From Bradyrhizobium sp. 149 (GTDB taxonomy: Bacteria > Pseudomonadota > Alphaproteobacteria > Rhizobiales > Xanthobacteraceae): a stretch of DNA of 64,000 nt. Each line of letters opens with the position of its first letter. Position 1 is the first letter of the stretch. Position numbers and translations under genes: made by a program. The notes below the pieces were generated by a model. That model saw only the letters and a list, made by a program, of their open reading frames with translations, was not told where the DNA came from and searched no databases. Location of the stretch: contig NZ_JADPKK010000023.1 in the NCBI RefSeq assembly GCF_023073915.1, positions 868,001-932,000 on the forward strand. The letters run 5' to 3'. This document shows positions 16,327-25,312 of the stretch, in pieces.

Positions 16327-17262
16327 CCCGAGCTGCGCCGGATGCTGCCCTCCAGTAACGCCCTGTTCGTCTTCGACGCGGCGGCGCGCAATGGCAGCTT
16401 CACCGCGGCGGCCGCCGAACTGAACGTCACCCAGCCTGCGGTGAGCCGGATGCTCGGCCAGTTCGAGGAGCACCTCGGCGTCCGCCTGTTCGACCGCAAG
16501 GCGGGACGCGCGGTGCTCACCGAGGAAGGCGAACTGTTGTATCGCCGCGTGCTCGAAGGTTTTCGCAGCATCGAGAGCGGGCTGGTCGAGATCGAGCGCC
16601 GCCGCAAGGGCACCGAGACGGTGACGCTGTCGGTCTCCTCCGCCTTCACCACGCATTGGCTGATGCCGCGCATCGACAAGCTCCAGAAGCAATTCCCGCA
16701 GGTCGATTTGCGCTTCCAGCTGATCTCCGGCGCGCTGCGCGGACCGGTGGAGAATGTCGATCTCGGCATGCGCTTCCGCGATCGCGAGGAGCCGTCATCC
16801 GGCGGCACGCTGGTGATGAAGGAAGTCATGCTGCCGATGTGCAGCCCTGGCTATCTGGGCGAAACCGATGCCACCGAGGGCAACACCATCATTCGGCTCG
16901 CCGAGACGCCGGGCGACTGGGCCGCGGATTACGCCTCGCTCCTCACGGGACGCCGCGGTGCGGCCAAGGCGCTGAGCTTCACGGACTATGCCGTCGTGAT
17001 GCAGGCCGCCCTGCTCGGCCAGGGCATCGCGCTCGGTTGGCTGACGGTCGCCTCGCATTGGCTGTTGACCGGCGCGCTGGTGCCGGCCTCCGACACACTC
17101 ACCACCACGCGTCGCATCTGCGAATTCCTGCCGCCGCGCAACCGGCCGATGCGCCCCATCGCCGCCGAGATCCGCGACTGGATCACCGCGCAGATGAAAA
17201 GCGAGATCGCCGCAATCGACCGGCTCTATCCGAAGCTCGGCGCGATGGCAGCATGTTATTGA
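16324..17262 (+). CDS. LysR-type transcriptional regulator (GcvA-like)
   Basis: A 312-residue regulator. The N-terminal winged helix covers about residues 8-66 (LFVFDAAARNGSFTAAAAEL, then NVTQPAVSRML as recognition helix). The C-terminal part is a two-lobed periplasmic-binding-protein-like effector domain (VMQAALLGQGIALGW near residue 225). No clear ribosome site precedes the ATG at 16324, and an in-frame ATG at 16342 would also give a full DNA-binding domain. The gene diverges from the PotA-like operon and overlaps a palindrome at its start, so control of that operon and autoregulation are likely. Confidence 0.85.
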   Translation: MPELRRMLPSSNALFVFDAAARNGSFTAAAAELNVTQPAVSRMLGQFEEHLGVRLFDRKAGRAVLTEEGELLYRRVLEGFRSIESGLVEIERRRKGTETVTLSVSSAFTTHWLMPRIDKLQKQFPQVDLRFQLISGALRGPVENVDLGMRFRDREEPSSGGTLVMKEVMLPMCSPGYLGETDATEGNTIIRLAETPGDWAADYASLLTGRRGAAKALSFTDYAVVMQAALLGQGIALGWLTVASHWLLTGALVPASDTLTTTRRICEFLPPRNRPMRPIAAEIRDWITAQMKSEIAAIDRLYPKLGAMAACY

Positions 17263-17293
17263 GCGGCGGTGTTGGGGTACGCTCCTCTCTCCA

Positions 17294-17373
17294 CGTCATT
17301 GCGAGCGTAGCGAAGCAATCCAGAGTCTTTCCGCGGAGGGATTCTGGATTGCTTCGCTACGCTCGCAATGACG
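17294..17373. repeat. Perfect 30-base-arm intergenic palindrome
   Basis: Arms at 17294-17323 and 17344-17373 are perfectly complementary (CGTCATTGCGAGCGTAGCG... and its inverse) around a 20-base loop, with a few more pairs inside. It lies between the convergent lysR and mannonate dehydratase genes and may act as a bidirectional transcription terminator. The window starts with a fragment of the same repeat, so it is a dispersed element. Confidence 0.85.
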
Positions 17374-17391
17374 ATGTAAGTGGGGCCTCGA

Positions 17392-18582
17392 CTACCGATG
17401 CTCGATCGCGCGGATCGCGCCGCGGAGCTCGGCGAGGCCGCGCAGGCGCCCGATCGCGGTGTAGCCGGGATTGGTGCGCTTGGTCGCTGCGAGATCGTCC
17501 AGCATGCGGTGGCCATGGTCGGGCCGGAAGACGATTTGCTTGTCGGGCGAGCGCCGTGCGTTCTCCTTCAAAAGTGCCTTCAGCACCGCGACCATGTCGA
17601 CGTCGCCGTCGAGATGATCGGACTCGTAGAACGACAGACCATCCGCCTCGCGCTTGGTCGCGCGCAGATGCGCGAAGGCGATGCGCGGACCGAAGCGTTC
17701 GGCCATGGCGGGGAGATCGTTCTCGGCGCGCACGCCGAGAGAGCCCGTGCACAGGCAAATGCCGTTGGCCCTCGACGGCACGGCATCGAACAGCGCCTGA
17801 TAATCATCGGCGCTGGAGGCGACGCGCGGCAGGCCGAACAGCGGGCGCGGCGGATCGTCTGGATGCAGTGTCAGCGAGACCCCGAGCTGCTCGGCGACGG
17901 GCGCGACGCGGCCCAAAAACTCGGCGAGATGTTGCCGCAGGATTTTCGGCGTGATGTCACGATATGTTTCGAGCCGGTCGCGGAATTGCGGGATGGTCAT
18001 CGGCTCGGTGGTCGACCCCGGCAGCGCACTGGCGATGACCATGATGAGATAGTCGATATCGGCCTGACTCATCTGGTCGAACAGCTTTTTCGCGCGAGCC
18101 TGCTGCTCGGGTGAGTATTCCTGAAGCGCGGCCGGCCGCTTCAGGATGTGCAGCTCGAACGCGGCAAAGCGGTCCTGGTCGAAGCGCATGGCGCGGGCGC
18201 CGTTCGGCAGCTCCCATTCCAGATCGGTGCGGCACCAGTCGACCACCGGCATGAAATTGTAGCAGATGATCTTGATACCGGCGGCGGCAACCGCTTCCAG
18301 GCTCGCGATCCATGCCTCGATCGAGCGCGTCGCCTTAGCCCCGAGACGCTTGACATCGTCGGGGATCGGAATCGATTCCACCACCGACCAGGTCAATTGC
18401 GAGCGGCCGGGCTGGCCGCGCTCGATGAAATCCTTGCGCTCCTCGACCGCCTTGCGTGTCCAGGCCTCGCCGATCGGCACCTGATGCAGTGCCGAGACGA
18501 TATCGGTCGCGCCGGCCTGCCTGACATCGTCCAGCGACACGGGATCGTCGGGCCCGTACCAGCGCCATCCCTCCAGCATCAT
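17392..18582 (-). CDS. uxuA: Mannonate dehydratase
   Basis: A 396-residue enzyme that dehydrates D-mannonate to 2-keto-3-deoxygluconate in hexuronate catabolism. Full-length agreement with UxuA is seen: the N-terminal GWRWYGPDDPVSL, the metal-binding segment GICLCTGSLG and the later HLDGDVDM, followed by FRPDHGHRM near the C-terminus with the conserved His and Asp. It is the last gene of a TRAP transporter operon that begins with a GntR/FadR regulator. The neighbouring UxuB-like gene would supply D-mannonate. Translation probably starts at the first of two ATG codons at 18582. Confidence 0.93.
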   Translation of the reverse strand: MMLEGWRWYGPDDPVSLDDVRQAGATDIVSALHQVPIGEAWTRKAVEERKDFIERGQPGRSQLTWSVVESIPIPDDVKRLGAKATRSIEAWIASLEAVAAAGIKIICYNFMPVVDWCRTDLEWELPNGARAMRFDQDRFAAFELHILKRPAALQEYSPEQQARAKKLFDQMSQADIDYLIMVIASALPGSTTEPMTIPQFRDRLETYRDITPKILRQHLAEFLGRVAPVAEQLGVSLTLHPDDPPRPLFGLPRVASSADDYQALFDAVPSRANGICLCTGSLGVRAENDLPAMAERFGPRIAFAHLRATKREADGLSFYESDHLDGDVDMVAVLKALLKENARRSPDKQIVFRPDHGHRMLDDLAATKRTNPGYTAIGRLRGLAELRGAIRAIEHR

Positions 18583-18595
18583 GGGCGTTCTCCGA

Positions 18596-19645
18596 TCAAT
18601 TGGCGGTCAGCACGACCTTGACGCTCTGCGAACGGTCGAGCGCCAGCCGCAGCGCATCCGGCGCGGCGGACAGCGGTCGCTCGGCGGTGACCAGCGACAA
18701 CACGTCGACGCTGCCGGCGCTGATCAGCTCCACCGCCGTCATGAACTCAAGCCCGAAGCGGAACGAACCGCGCAGGTCGATCTCCTTCGCCATCACCGCA
18801 TTCGCGGGCACCGAAATCTGACCGCCCGGCAGATTGCCGATCTGCACCACAACGCCGCCGCGCCTGACGATACCGATCGCGCTGGCAAGGCCTGCAGCCG
18901 TGCCCGACACTTCGAAACCGACATCGTAGGGGCGCGACGCGGCCTGCGCCTTCAGGCCTTCCTCCCCGGCCGCGACGTTCTCGACGTGAGAGGCGCCGAG
19001 CCGGGTCGCAAAGGCGAGCGGCGCCGGCGCGATGTCGGCGACGGTGATGTCGGTCATGCCGGCGCGGCGCGCGGCGAGCATGGTCAGGAGCCCGATCGGG
19101 CCGGCGCCGAAGATGATGCCGCGCTTGCCTTCAATGTTGCCGGCACGCGCGACCGCGTGCAGGCAGACCGCGAGCGGCTCGGCCAGCGCCGCGGCCTGAT
19201 AGGACACGTGATCGGGGATCTTCACGCATTGCGCCGGGATCGCATCGAAGTAATTGGCGAAACCGCCCTGCATGTGCGGCGTCTTCGAGGCCGAGCCCAT
19301 GAAGTAGATATTTTCGCAGAGATTTTGCCGGCCTTCGCGGCAAGCGACGCAATGGCCGCACCAGCGCGACGGGTTGACGGCGATGCGGTCGCCGACCCTC
19401 AGGTTCGCTGCGGTGCCCGCGATCTCCACGACCTCGCCCGAGATCTCGTGGCCGAGCACAAGCGGCGACTTCACCACGAAATCGCCGGTCCGGGCATGAC
19501 GGAAATAGTGCATGTCCGAGCCGCAGATGCCGCCGGCGCCGAAGCGGATGCGCACCATGCCTGCGGCGAGCTTGTCGAGCGGATGCTCGATCATGCGCAG
19601 ATCTTCAGGTCCAAACAAGGTTGCGGCGAGAGCAGTGGAGGTCAT
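18596..19645 (-). CDS. Zinc-dependent alcohol dehydrogenase, L-idonate 5-dehydrogenase-like
   Basis: A 349-residue medium-chain dehydrogenase. Cys41 (GICGSDMHY) and the His66-Glu67 pair bind the catalytic zinc. Cys96, Cys99, Cys102 and Cys110 form the structural zinc site. The nucleotide-binding turn GAGPIG lies near residue 176. Sequence layout and context in a sugar-acid operon point to L-idonate or a related polyol/aldonate as substrate. The ATG at 19645 overlaps the stop codon of the TRAP large permease gene (ATGA), so the two are translationally coupled. Confidence 0.85.
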   Translation of the reverse strand: MTSTALAATLFGPEDLRMIEHPLDKLAAGMVRIRFGAGGICGSDMHYFRHARTGDFVVKSPLVLGHEISGEVVEIAGTAANLRVGDRIAVNPSRWCGHCVACREGRQNLCENIYFMGSASKTPHMQGGFANYFDAIPAQCVKIPDHVSYQAAALAEPLAVCLHAVARAGNIEGKRGIIFGAGPIGLLTMLAARRAGMTDITVADIAPAPLAFATRLGASHVENVAAGEEGLKAQAASRPYDVGFEVSGTAAGLASAIGIVRRGGVVVQIGNLPGGQISVPANAVMAKEIDLRGSFRFGLEFMTAVELISAGSVDVLSLVTAERPLSAAPDALRLALDRSQSVKVVLTAN

Positions 19646-21048
19646 TTGGAAAGTCCCATGTATTTTGGCAGCCAGAGAGTAAGTTCAGGGATGTAGGTGA
19701 TCGCGATCAGCGCGAGCATCAGCGGCACCAGCCAGGGCAGGATTGCCACCGTCGTGCGCTCGACGGAGAGCTTCGCCACGCGCGCGAGCACGAACAGCAC
19801 CATGCCGAGCGGCGGATGCAACAGGCCGATCATCAGGTTCAACGTCATGATCAGCCCGAAATGGATCGGGTCGATGCCGAGCTTGAGCACGATCGGCAAC
19901 AGGATCGGCACCAGAATGGTGATCGCGGCCGTGGTGTCGATGAAGCATCCGACAAACAGGATCAGGACGTTTGCAAGCCCCAGGAACACCCATTTGTTGT
20001 GGGTGATGCTCAGCATCCAGTCCGACAGCATCTGGGCTGCCTGCGACACCGTCAGGAGCCAGGCGAAAATCGAAGCTGCCGTGACGATGAACAGCACCGA
20101 GGCCGTGGTCTCGATGGTGTCGAAGGTCGCTTTCGCGACCGTCTTCATCGTCATGGTGCGGTAGCGCACGAGGCCGAGGAACAGCGACCAGATCACGGCG
20201 GCGACCGCGGCTTCCGTCGGTGTGAACCAGCCGAGCGTCATGCCACCGATCAGGATCACCGGCGCCATCAGCGCCATCACCGCGGAGAAATCGAAATACC
20301 AGTCGATTGCGAGCAGCGTGACCAGGCCGAGACCAACAGCCCAATTGGTCGAGAGACCGGCAACGGTCAGAAGCCAGACAGCCATCGGGAAGCTCAGGAC
20401 GACGAGGATCTCGAGCCCCGCCGATCCCAGTTGCGGCCAGGAGAACGGCGTATCGCTGCCCCATTTGTTCTTGTGCGCGAAATAGGTGACGGTGGCCATC
20501 ATCAGCAGCGTCAGGACGACGCCGGGAATGACGCCCCCCAGAAACAGCGCGCCGATCGAGACATTGGCCATCATGCCGTAGATCACGAAAGGCAGCGACG
20601 GCGGGATGATGGGCCCGAGCGTGGCCGAAGCCGCGGTAACGCCAACGGAGAATTCCGTGGAGTAGCCGTGGTCCTTCATCGCCTTGATCTCGATGGTGCC
20701 GAGACCGGCGGCATCCGCGATCGCGGTGCCGGACATGCCGGAGAAGATCACCGAACCGATGATGTTGACGTGGCCGAGGCCGCCGCGCATCCAGCCGACC
20801 AGCGCGACCGCGAACTTGTAGATGCGGCCGGTGACGCCGGCGATGTTCATGAGATTGCCGGCCAGGATGAAGAACGGCACGGCGAGCAGCGGAAAGCTCT
20901 CGACGCCGGCGATCATGCGCTGCGCCAGCGTGACGTCGGGCGTCACGCCGCTGACCAGGATGTAGAGCAGCGACGACGCGGCCATGGCAATGGCCACGGG
21001 GACGCCGAGCAGCATCAGGATGAGAAAGCCTCCAAGCAACAGCAGCAT
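19642..21048 (-). CDS. dctM: TRAP transporter large permease (DctM/SiaM type)
   Basis: A 468-residue inner-membrane protein with about 12 hydrophobic segments, the sodium-driven translocating subunit of a TRAP importer. Characteristic segments include GMSGTAIADAAGLGTIEI and ATLGPIIPPSLPFVIYG. The start at 21048 is preceded by GAAGGG at good distance; a TTG five codons upstream overlaps the end of the small-permease gene and is less likely. It works with the DctQ and DctP proteins encoded just upstream, and the operon context suggests a hexuronate or aldonate as cargo. Confidence 0.9.
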   Translation of the reverse strand: MLLLLGGFLILMLLGVPVAIAMAASSLLYILVSGVTPDVTLAQRMIAGVESFPLLAVPFFILAGNLMNIAGVTGRIYKFAVALVGWMRGGLGHVNIIGSVIFSGMSGTAIADAAGLGTIEIKAMKDHGYSTEFSVGVTAASATLGPIIPPSLPFVIYGMMANVSIGALFLGGVIPGVVLTLLMMATVTYFAHKNKWGSDTPFSWPQLGSAGLEILVVLSFPMAVWLLTVAGLSTNWAVGLGLVTLLAIDWYFDFSAVMALMAPVILIGGMTLGWFTPTEAAVAAVIWSLFLGLVRYRTMTMKTVAKATFDTIETTASVLFIVTAASIFAWLLTVSQAAQMLSDWMLSITHNKWVFLGLANVLILFVGCFIDTTAAITILVPILLPIVLKLGIDPIHFGLIMTLNLMIGLLHPPLGMVLFVLARVAKLSVERTTVAILPWLVPLMLALIAITYIPELTLWLPKYMGLSK

Positions 21049-21052
21049 GAAA

Positions 21053-21631
21053 TTACCCTTCAAAACCGTCGTAGGCGCCGGGACGTTCGAGGATCGAATA
21101 GCCCTGTCGCAAATGTTGCACCGCCACCTGTATGGAGCGCACGAACATCAGCACGAAGCCGAGCAGCACCGCGTAGTAGACGTAGTCCTTGGGAAGATTG
21201 ATCGTGGTCATGGACTCGTCGCCGATGATGTGGATGTAGACCCAGACCAGCTTGATGGCGTAGCCGAAGAAGACGATCCGGATCAGGTCGATCAACGTCG
21301 ACAGCACACGCGCCATGAGGTGCGGCAGATAGCGGTAGAGGAGATCCACCTGGATGTGCCGCGACAGCCGCACGCACATGGAGGAGCCGATGAAGACCAC
21401 GCCGATCAGGCAGTAAGTCGCAATCTCCTCGGTCCATGCGTAGCTGTCGTTGAGCACGTAGCGGGTGAAGAACTGGAGGAAGACGGCGAGCGCCATCACC
21501 CAGAAGATCGCCAGCGCCACCCAGTCCTCGAAAGCGTAGACGCCGAGATCGACCTTGGGTGTCGCCTCCTCCTCGAACGTGTGGGCGATCTCGTCCGCGG
21601 TGATCTGCCGGTGCGTTTCGGCGGTGGACAT
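21053..21631 (-). CDS. dctQ: TRAP transporter small permease (DctQ type)
   Basis: A 192-residue protein with four predicted membrane segments starting near residue 35 (WVALAIFWVMALAVFLQFF), which is the normal layout of the DctQ subunit. The segment YVLNDSYAWTEEIATYCLI is the family signature around the second helix. It forms the membrane complex with the large permease, whose gene begins five bases downstream. An intergenic palindrome separates it from the binding-protein gene upstream and could give different expression levels of the two parts. Confidence 0.9.
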   Translation of the reverse strand: MSTAETHRQITADEIAHTFEEEATPKVDLGVYAFEDWVALAIFWVMALAVFLQFFTRYVLNDSYAWTEEIATYCLIGVVFIGSSMCVRLSRHIQVDLLYRYLPHLMARVLSTLIDLIRIVFFGYAIKLVWVYIHIIGDESMTTINLPKDYVYYAVLLGFVLMFVRSIQVAVQHLRQGYSILERPGAYDGFEG

Positions 21632-21654
21632 CGGGCTACTCCTTCAGCAATCAC

Positions 21655-21735
21655 GTCGTTCCGGGGCTCGCGAAGCGAGAACCCGGAACCTCGAGATTCC
21701 GGGTTCGGTCCTGCAGACCGCCCCGGAATGACGAC
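21655..21735. repeat. Nested intergenic palindrome inside the TRAP operon
   Basis: The outer arms GTCGTTCCGGGG and CCCCGGAATGACGAC enclose a second inverted repeat (AACCCGGAA and TTCCGGGTT). This is a typical dispersed rhizobial element. It lies between the genes for the TRAP binding protein and the small permease. It could stabilise the upstream mRNA or partly terminate transcription, so that the binding protein is made in excess. Confidence 0.75.
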
Positions 21736-21741
21736 CTGTCG

Positions 21742-22719
21742 CTATTTCACGTCCTGGATCCGTTCCCAGTCGGCCTTGCGGTAGCCGAAGGTCTCGAACG
21801 CCACGTTCTTCAGCACGGTGTCGCGGAACTCGTTCTTATCGACCTCGGTCACCGTCAGGCCCTTCTCCTTGAAGAAGGCGACCAGCTTGGCCTCGTTCTG
21901 CTTGATTTCCTCGGTCGCCTTGGCGGCGGCTTCCTGCGCCACGTCCGTGAAGATCTTCTTGTCCTCATCGCTGAGTTTCTTCCACAGCGCGCCCGCCACC
22001 ACCGTGTTGAGGTGGTCGACGATGTGGCCGGTCAGCACGATGTGCTTCTGCACCTCGTAGAACTTCTTGGCCTCGATCGTGGTCAGCGGGTTCTCCTGCG
22101 CCTCGACGGTGCCGTTCTGGAGCGCGAGATAGACTTCGGCGAACGCGATCGGCGCGGTGTTGGCGCCACAGGCGCGCGGCATTGCCAGATAGGCGGGAAC
22201 GTCGGGCACGCGCATCTTCAGGCCCTTCATATCGGCGCAGGTCTTGATCGGCTTGTTGGATGAGGTCTGGCGCACGCCGTAATAAGTCACCGCGAGGATG
22301 TGGTGGCCGCTCTTGTCCTCGTAGCCCTTGGTGAGCTCCTTGAAGATGTCGCTCTTGGTGTAGGCGAGCAGATGATCGGCGTTGCGGAAGGTGTAGGGAT
22401 AGTAGGTCACGCCGATCGGCGGAAAGCTCTTGGCCGCGAAGCTCGAGCCCGAGATGATGATGTCGACCGAGCCGAGCGAAAGGCCCTGGTTGATGTCGGC
22501 TTCCTTGCCGAGCTGCGACGCCGGATAGACATCGATCGCATAGCGTCCGTTGGTGCGCTTGCCGATCTCCTGCGCGGCCCAGACCGACGCGGTGTGGAAC
22601 GGCTCCGACGTCTCGTAGACATGCGCCCATTTCAGCTTGGTCTGCGCCATGCCGGAACCGGTTGCTGCGAGCATTGCCGCGGCCGAGACCGCCAGCACCA
22701 TTGTCATCTTTTTCAACAC
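21742..22719 (-). CDS. dctP: TRAP transporter substrate-binding protein (DctP type)
   Basis: A periplasmic solute receptor of about 325 residues. I place the start at a GTG (22719), because a strong ribosome site (GGAGGA) lies 8 bases before it; the first ATG of the frame (22734) lies within that ribosome-site region. The signal peptide ends near TGSGMAQ. The mature protein shows the family features: ASQLGKEADINQGLSLGSVD, a central conserved arginine region (GLKMRVPDVPAYL) that binds the carboxylate of the ligand, and LQNGTVEAQENPL. A sugar-acid ligand is likely from the operon. Confidence 0.9.
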   Translation of the reverse strand: MLKKMTMVLAVSAAAMLAATGSGMAQTKLKWAHVYETSEPFHTASVWAAQEIGKRTNGRYAIDVYPASQLGKEADINQGLSLGSVDIIISGSSFAAKSFPPIGVTYYPYTFRNADHLLAYTKSDIFKELTKGYEDKSGHHILAVTYYGVRQTSSNKPIKTCADMKGLKMRVPDVPAYLAMPRACGANTAPIAFAEVYLALQNGTVEAQENPLTTIEAKKFYEVQKHIVLTGHIVDHLNTVVAGALWKKLSDEDKKIFTDVAQEAAAKATEEIKQNEAKLVAFFKEKGLTVTEVDKNEFRDTVLKNVAFETFGYRKADWERIQDVK

Positions 22720-22789
22720 TGATTTTTCCTCCATTTATTAACTCTGCTTCTTGTCCGCCTGCCCCAACGCGGGTGCGGGCCGCCCAATC

Positions 22790-23599
22790 TCATCGCCGCC
22801 GCGCGCTGCTGCTCGCAGCTCGCTTCTTCTTCGGCGCATGTTCCGGCCTTGACGGCTTTGCGGTCGATCGCGCCGCGCGCCCGGAAGATGGTCCTGAGGC
22901 GTTCTCCGCACCGAAGTTCTGCGCAAAGCGCTCTTGGGAGCGCGCGAGATGATCGCGCATAGCATCGCGCGCGGCTCCGGGATCATGCGCCGCGATCGCG
23001 TCGCGCACCGCACGATGCTCGTCGAGCGCAGTGCGCCACGTGCCCGGGCTCTCGAAATAATGCGCAAGCTGCGCGAAATAAGGATTGAGGCGCTGGTCGA
23101 ACAACTCGCCGACCACGCGCACCAGGACGGCATTGCCGAGGCTTCCGGCGATGGCGACGTGGAAGGCGCGGTCGTGGACCATCGAGGCTTCGCCGGGGTG
23201 TTCTACATTTTCCATCGCAACAAGGGACGCATCGATGCGGGCAACGTCGTCCTTCGTCGCCACGCGCGCGGCTTCTTCAGCAATGGCGCTTTCCAGGAAT
23301 TCACGGGCGCGCAGCAGCTCGAACGGGCCCTCGATGACGGAAGCAGCCGCGGGCGCCGCAATCGCGGCGGGCTCGATCACATAAATGCCGGAACCGACGC
23401 GGATGCGGAGGCGGCCCTCGACCTCGAGCGCGATCAGGGCTTCGCGCACGGTCGGCCTCGAAATCTTGAGCTGCTCGGCAAGCTCGCGCTCGGTCGGCAA
23501 GCGGCTGCCGACCGCGTACTCGCCGCTGTCGATCAGGCTTCGCAATTGATCGGCGACCTGGCGATAAAGCCGTCTCGCCTCCACAGCTTCCAGCGGCAC
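22790..23599 (-). CDS. GntR family regulator, FadR subfamily
   Basis: A 269-residue regulator. The N-terminal winged helix is clear (LYRQVADQLRSLIDSGEY at residues 11-28, then SRLPTERELAEQLKISRPTV). The C-terminal all-helical FCD effector domain follows, with metal-ligand-type residues in the segments VHDRAFHVAIA and EHRAVRDAIAAHD. The last 35 residues are basic and Ala/Ser-rich, an unusual tail. It is the first gene of the reverse operon (TRAP, dehydrogenase, uxuA) and diverges from the uxuB-like gene. The palindrome at 23661-23677 is its probable operator, with a hexuronate-derived compound as inducer. Confidence 0.9.
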   Translation of the reverse strand: MPLEAVEARRLYRQVADQLRSLIDSGEYAVGSRLPTERELAEQLKISRPTVREALIALEVEGRLRIRVGSGIYVIEPAAIAAPAAASVIEGPFELLRAREFLESAIAEEAARVATKDDVARIDASLVAMENVEHPGEASMVHDRAFHVAIAGSLGNAVLVRVVGELFDQRLNPYFAQLAHYFESPGTWRTALDEHRAVRDAIAAHDPGAARDAMRDHLARSQERFAQNFGAENASGPSSGRAARSTAKPSRPEHAPKKKRAASSSARRR

Positions 23600-23660
23600 G
23601 CCGGTCCTCCCGATAGGGTCGCGCCGGCGCTCTTGCGCCCGCGGTCCGCCAATTTTTGAA

Positions 23661-23677
23661 AATTGGTCTTACCAATT
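23661..23677. promoter_or_regulatory. FadR-type operator palindrome
   Basis: AATTGGT-CTT-ACCAATT is a perfect 7-3-7 inverted repeat and contains the TGGT-N3-ACCA core recognised by FadR-type GntR proteins. It lies in the divergent region between the regulator gene and the mannitol-dehydrogenase-family gene, 61 bases before the regulator start and 62 bases before the oxidoreductase start. Confidence 0.72.
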
Positions 23678-23739
23678 GACCGCAGCATTGACCGACGACG
23701 GGCGCCATGTCAAGCAGCGGCAAAGCAAGGGAGACGTCC

Positions 23740-25224
23740 ATGCGCCTTAGTTCAACGCGCCTTGGCCGCGCCAATCTCGACCGGCTGCCATCTGGCATCC
23801 GCCGCCCGGCCTATGACCGTTCGCGCGTCACGCCAGGCATCGTGCATCTCGGCCTCGGCGCATTTCATCGCGCCCACCAAGCCGTCGTCATCGACGATTG
23901 CCTTGCCGCCGGCGCTACATCGTGGGGCATCGTCGGCGCCAGCCTGCGCAGCCCTGACACGCGCGACGCCCTCGCCCCGCAGGACCATCTTTATACGGTT
24001 GCCGTCCGTGCCGCCGAAGGCACCGAACACCGCATCATCGGCGCGCTGCTCGACAGCGTGGTCGCGCGCGAGAGCCCGGCACGACTGGTCGAGGCAATGG
24101 CCGATCCCGCCATTCGCATCGTCTCCCTCACCGTCACCGAGAAGGGCTATTGCCACACGCCGCAGACCGGCGATCTCGACGAGCGGCATCCCGATGTCGT
24201 GCACGATCTCAACAATTTCGAGGCGCCGCGCTCGGCGCCCGGCTTTATCGTTGCAGCGCTGGCGCGACGGCGGGCGTTGGGCGCCCCGCCCTTCACCGTG
24301 TTGAGCTGCGACAATCTCGCCGCCAACGGCCACACCGTGCGGCGGATCGTGACGCAGTTCGCCGCGCTGCGGTCGAAGGACCTCGGCAAGTGGATCGCGG
24401 ATAATGCGGCCTTCCCCTCGACCATGGTCGACCGCATCGTGCCGGAGACGACGGATAGCGACCGCGATGCGGTTTCATCCGCGCTCGGCTTGCGCGACGC
24501 ATGGCCGGTCCTGACCGAGCCGTTCACGCAATGGGTGGTCGAGGATCGCTTTACGGCAGGCCGGCCTGACCTTGCCGCCGCCGGCGTCGAGCTGGTGAAC
24601 GACGTCAAGCCGTACGAGCTGATGAAGCTGCGGCTGCTCAACGCCAGCCATTCGGCGCTGGCCTATCTCGGCTATCTCGCCGGCTACGAGACCATCGCCG
24701 ACACCATGCTGGATCCGCATTTCGCGCGTCTCGCCGCGCAAATGATGGAAGAGGCCGCGGTGACGCTGACCATGCCTGCCGGCGCAGATCTGGCCGCCTA
24801 TCGCGCCTCGCTGCTCAAGCGCTTCGCCAATCCGGCACTGCATCACCGCACCTGGCAGATCGCGATGGACGGTTCGCAAAAGCTGCCGCAGCGGCTGCTC
24901 GGCGCGATGCAGGATCGCCTGCGCAAGAATTTGCCGATCGCGACCCATGCGCTCGCGGTAGCCGGCTGGATGCGCTACGTCACCGCGATCGACGAGCAGG
25001 GCCGCGCCATCGACGTGCGCGACCCGCTCGCCGCCGAGTTCGCTGGCCTGGCGCGCGAAGCAGGTCCCGTCGCCGAGCGGCTCGCGCCCGCACTGCTCGG
25101 GGTCGGAAAAGTGTTCGGGCCGCTGGGTGCGGAGCCGCGCCTGCGCGAAGCCGTGACCGCGGCGCTCGGCCGACTCTATAAGGATGGCGCGCGGCGTGCG
25201 GTGGAGACGCTGGTCTCGGCGTGA
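23740..25224 (+). CDS. uxuB: Mannitol dehydrogenase family oxidoreductase (fructuronate reductase-like)
   Basis: A 494-residue NAD-dependent long-chain polyol dehydrogenase. The N-terminal VHLGLGAFHRAHQAV is the cofactor-binding signature, and KLRLLNASHSALAYLGY near residue 295 contains the catalytic lysine and the Asn/His pair. Family members are mannitol 2-dehydrogenase, fructuronate reductase (UxuB) and tagaturonate reductase. Because the linked operon contains UxuA, reduction of D-fructuronate to D-mannonate is the best reading. The start at 23740 follows GGGAG; an upstream ATG at 23707 has a poorer ribosome site. Confidence 0.85.
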   Translation: MRLSSTRLGRANLDRLPSGIRRPAYDRSRVTPGIVHLGLGAFHRAHQAVVIDDCLAAGATSWGIVGASLRSPDTRDALAPQDHLYTVAVRAAEGTEHRIIGALLDSVVARESPARLVEAMADPAIRIVSLTVTEKGYCHTPQTGDLDERHPDVVHDLNNFEAPRSAPGFIVAALARRRALGAPPFTVLSCDNLAANGHTVRRIVTQFAALRSKDLGKWIADNAAFPSTMVDRIVPETTDSDRDAVSSALGLRDAWPVLTEPFTQWVVEDRFTAGRPDLAAAGVELVNDVKPYELMKLRLLNASHSALAYLGYLAGYETIADTMLDPHFARLAAQMMEEAAVTLTMPAGADLAAYRASLLKRFANPALHHRTWQIAMDGSQKLPQRLLGAMQDRLRKNLPIATHALAVAGWMRYVTAIDEQGRAIDVRDPLAAEFAGLAREAGPVAERLAPALLGVGKVFGPLGAEPRLREAVTAALGRLYKDGARRAVETLVSA

Positions 25225-25312
25225 CCACAAACTGGGCAGCAATGCTGCACTGCGGCCAAAGTCGACGGAAGTCGCGCTTGATTTTTGCCTGTCGTTGCCC
25301 CACCCGAGAGGC

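Noticed and set aside
19621..21201. Open frame of about 525 codons on the forward strand with many Gln, Asp and His residues.
   Set aside because: It is antisense to the TRAP large permease; the composition follows from the complement of membrane-helix codons.
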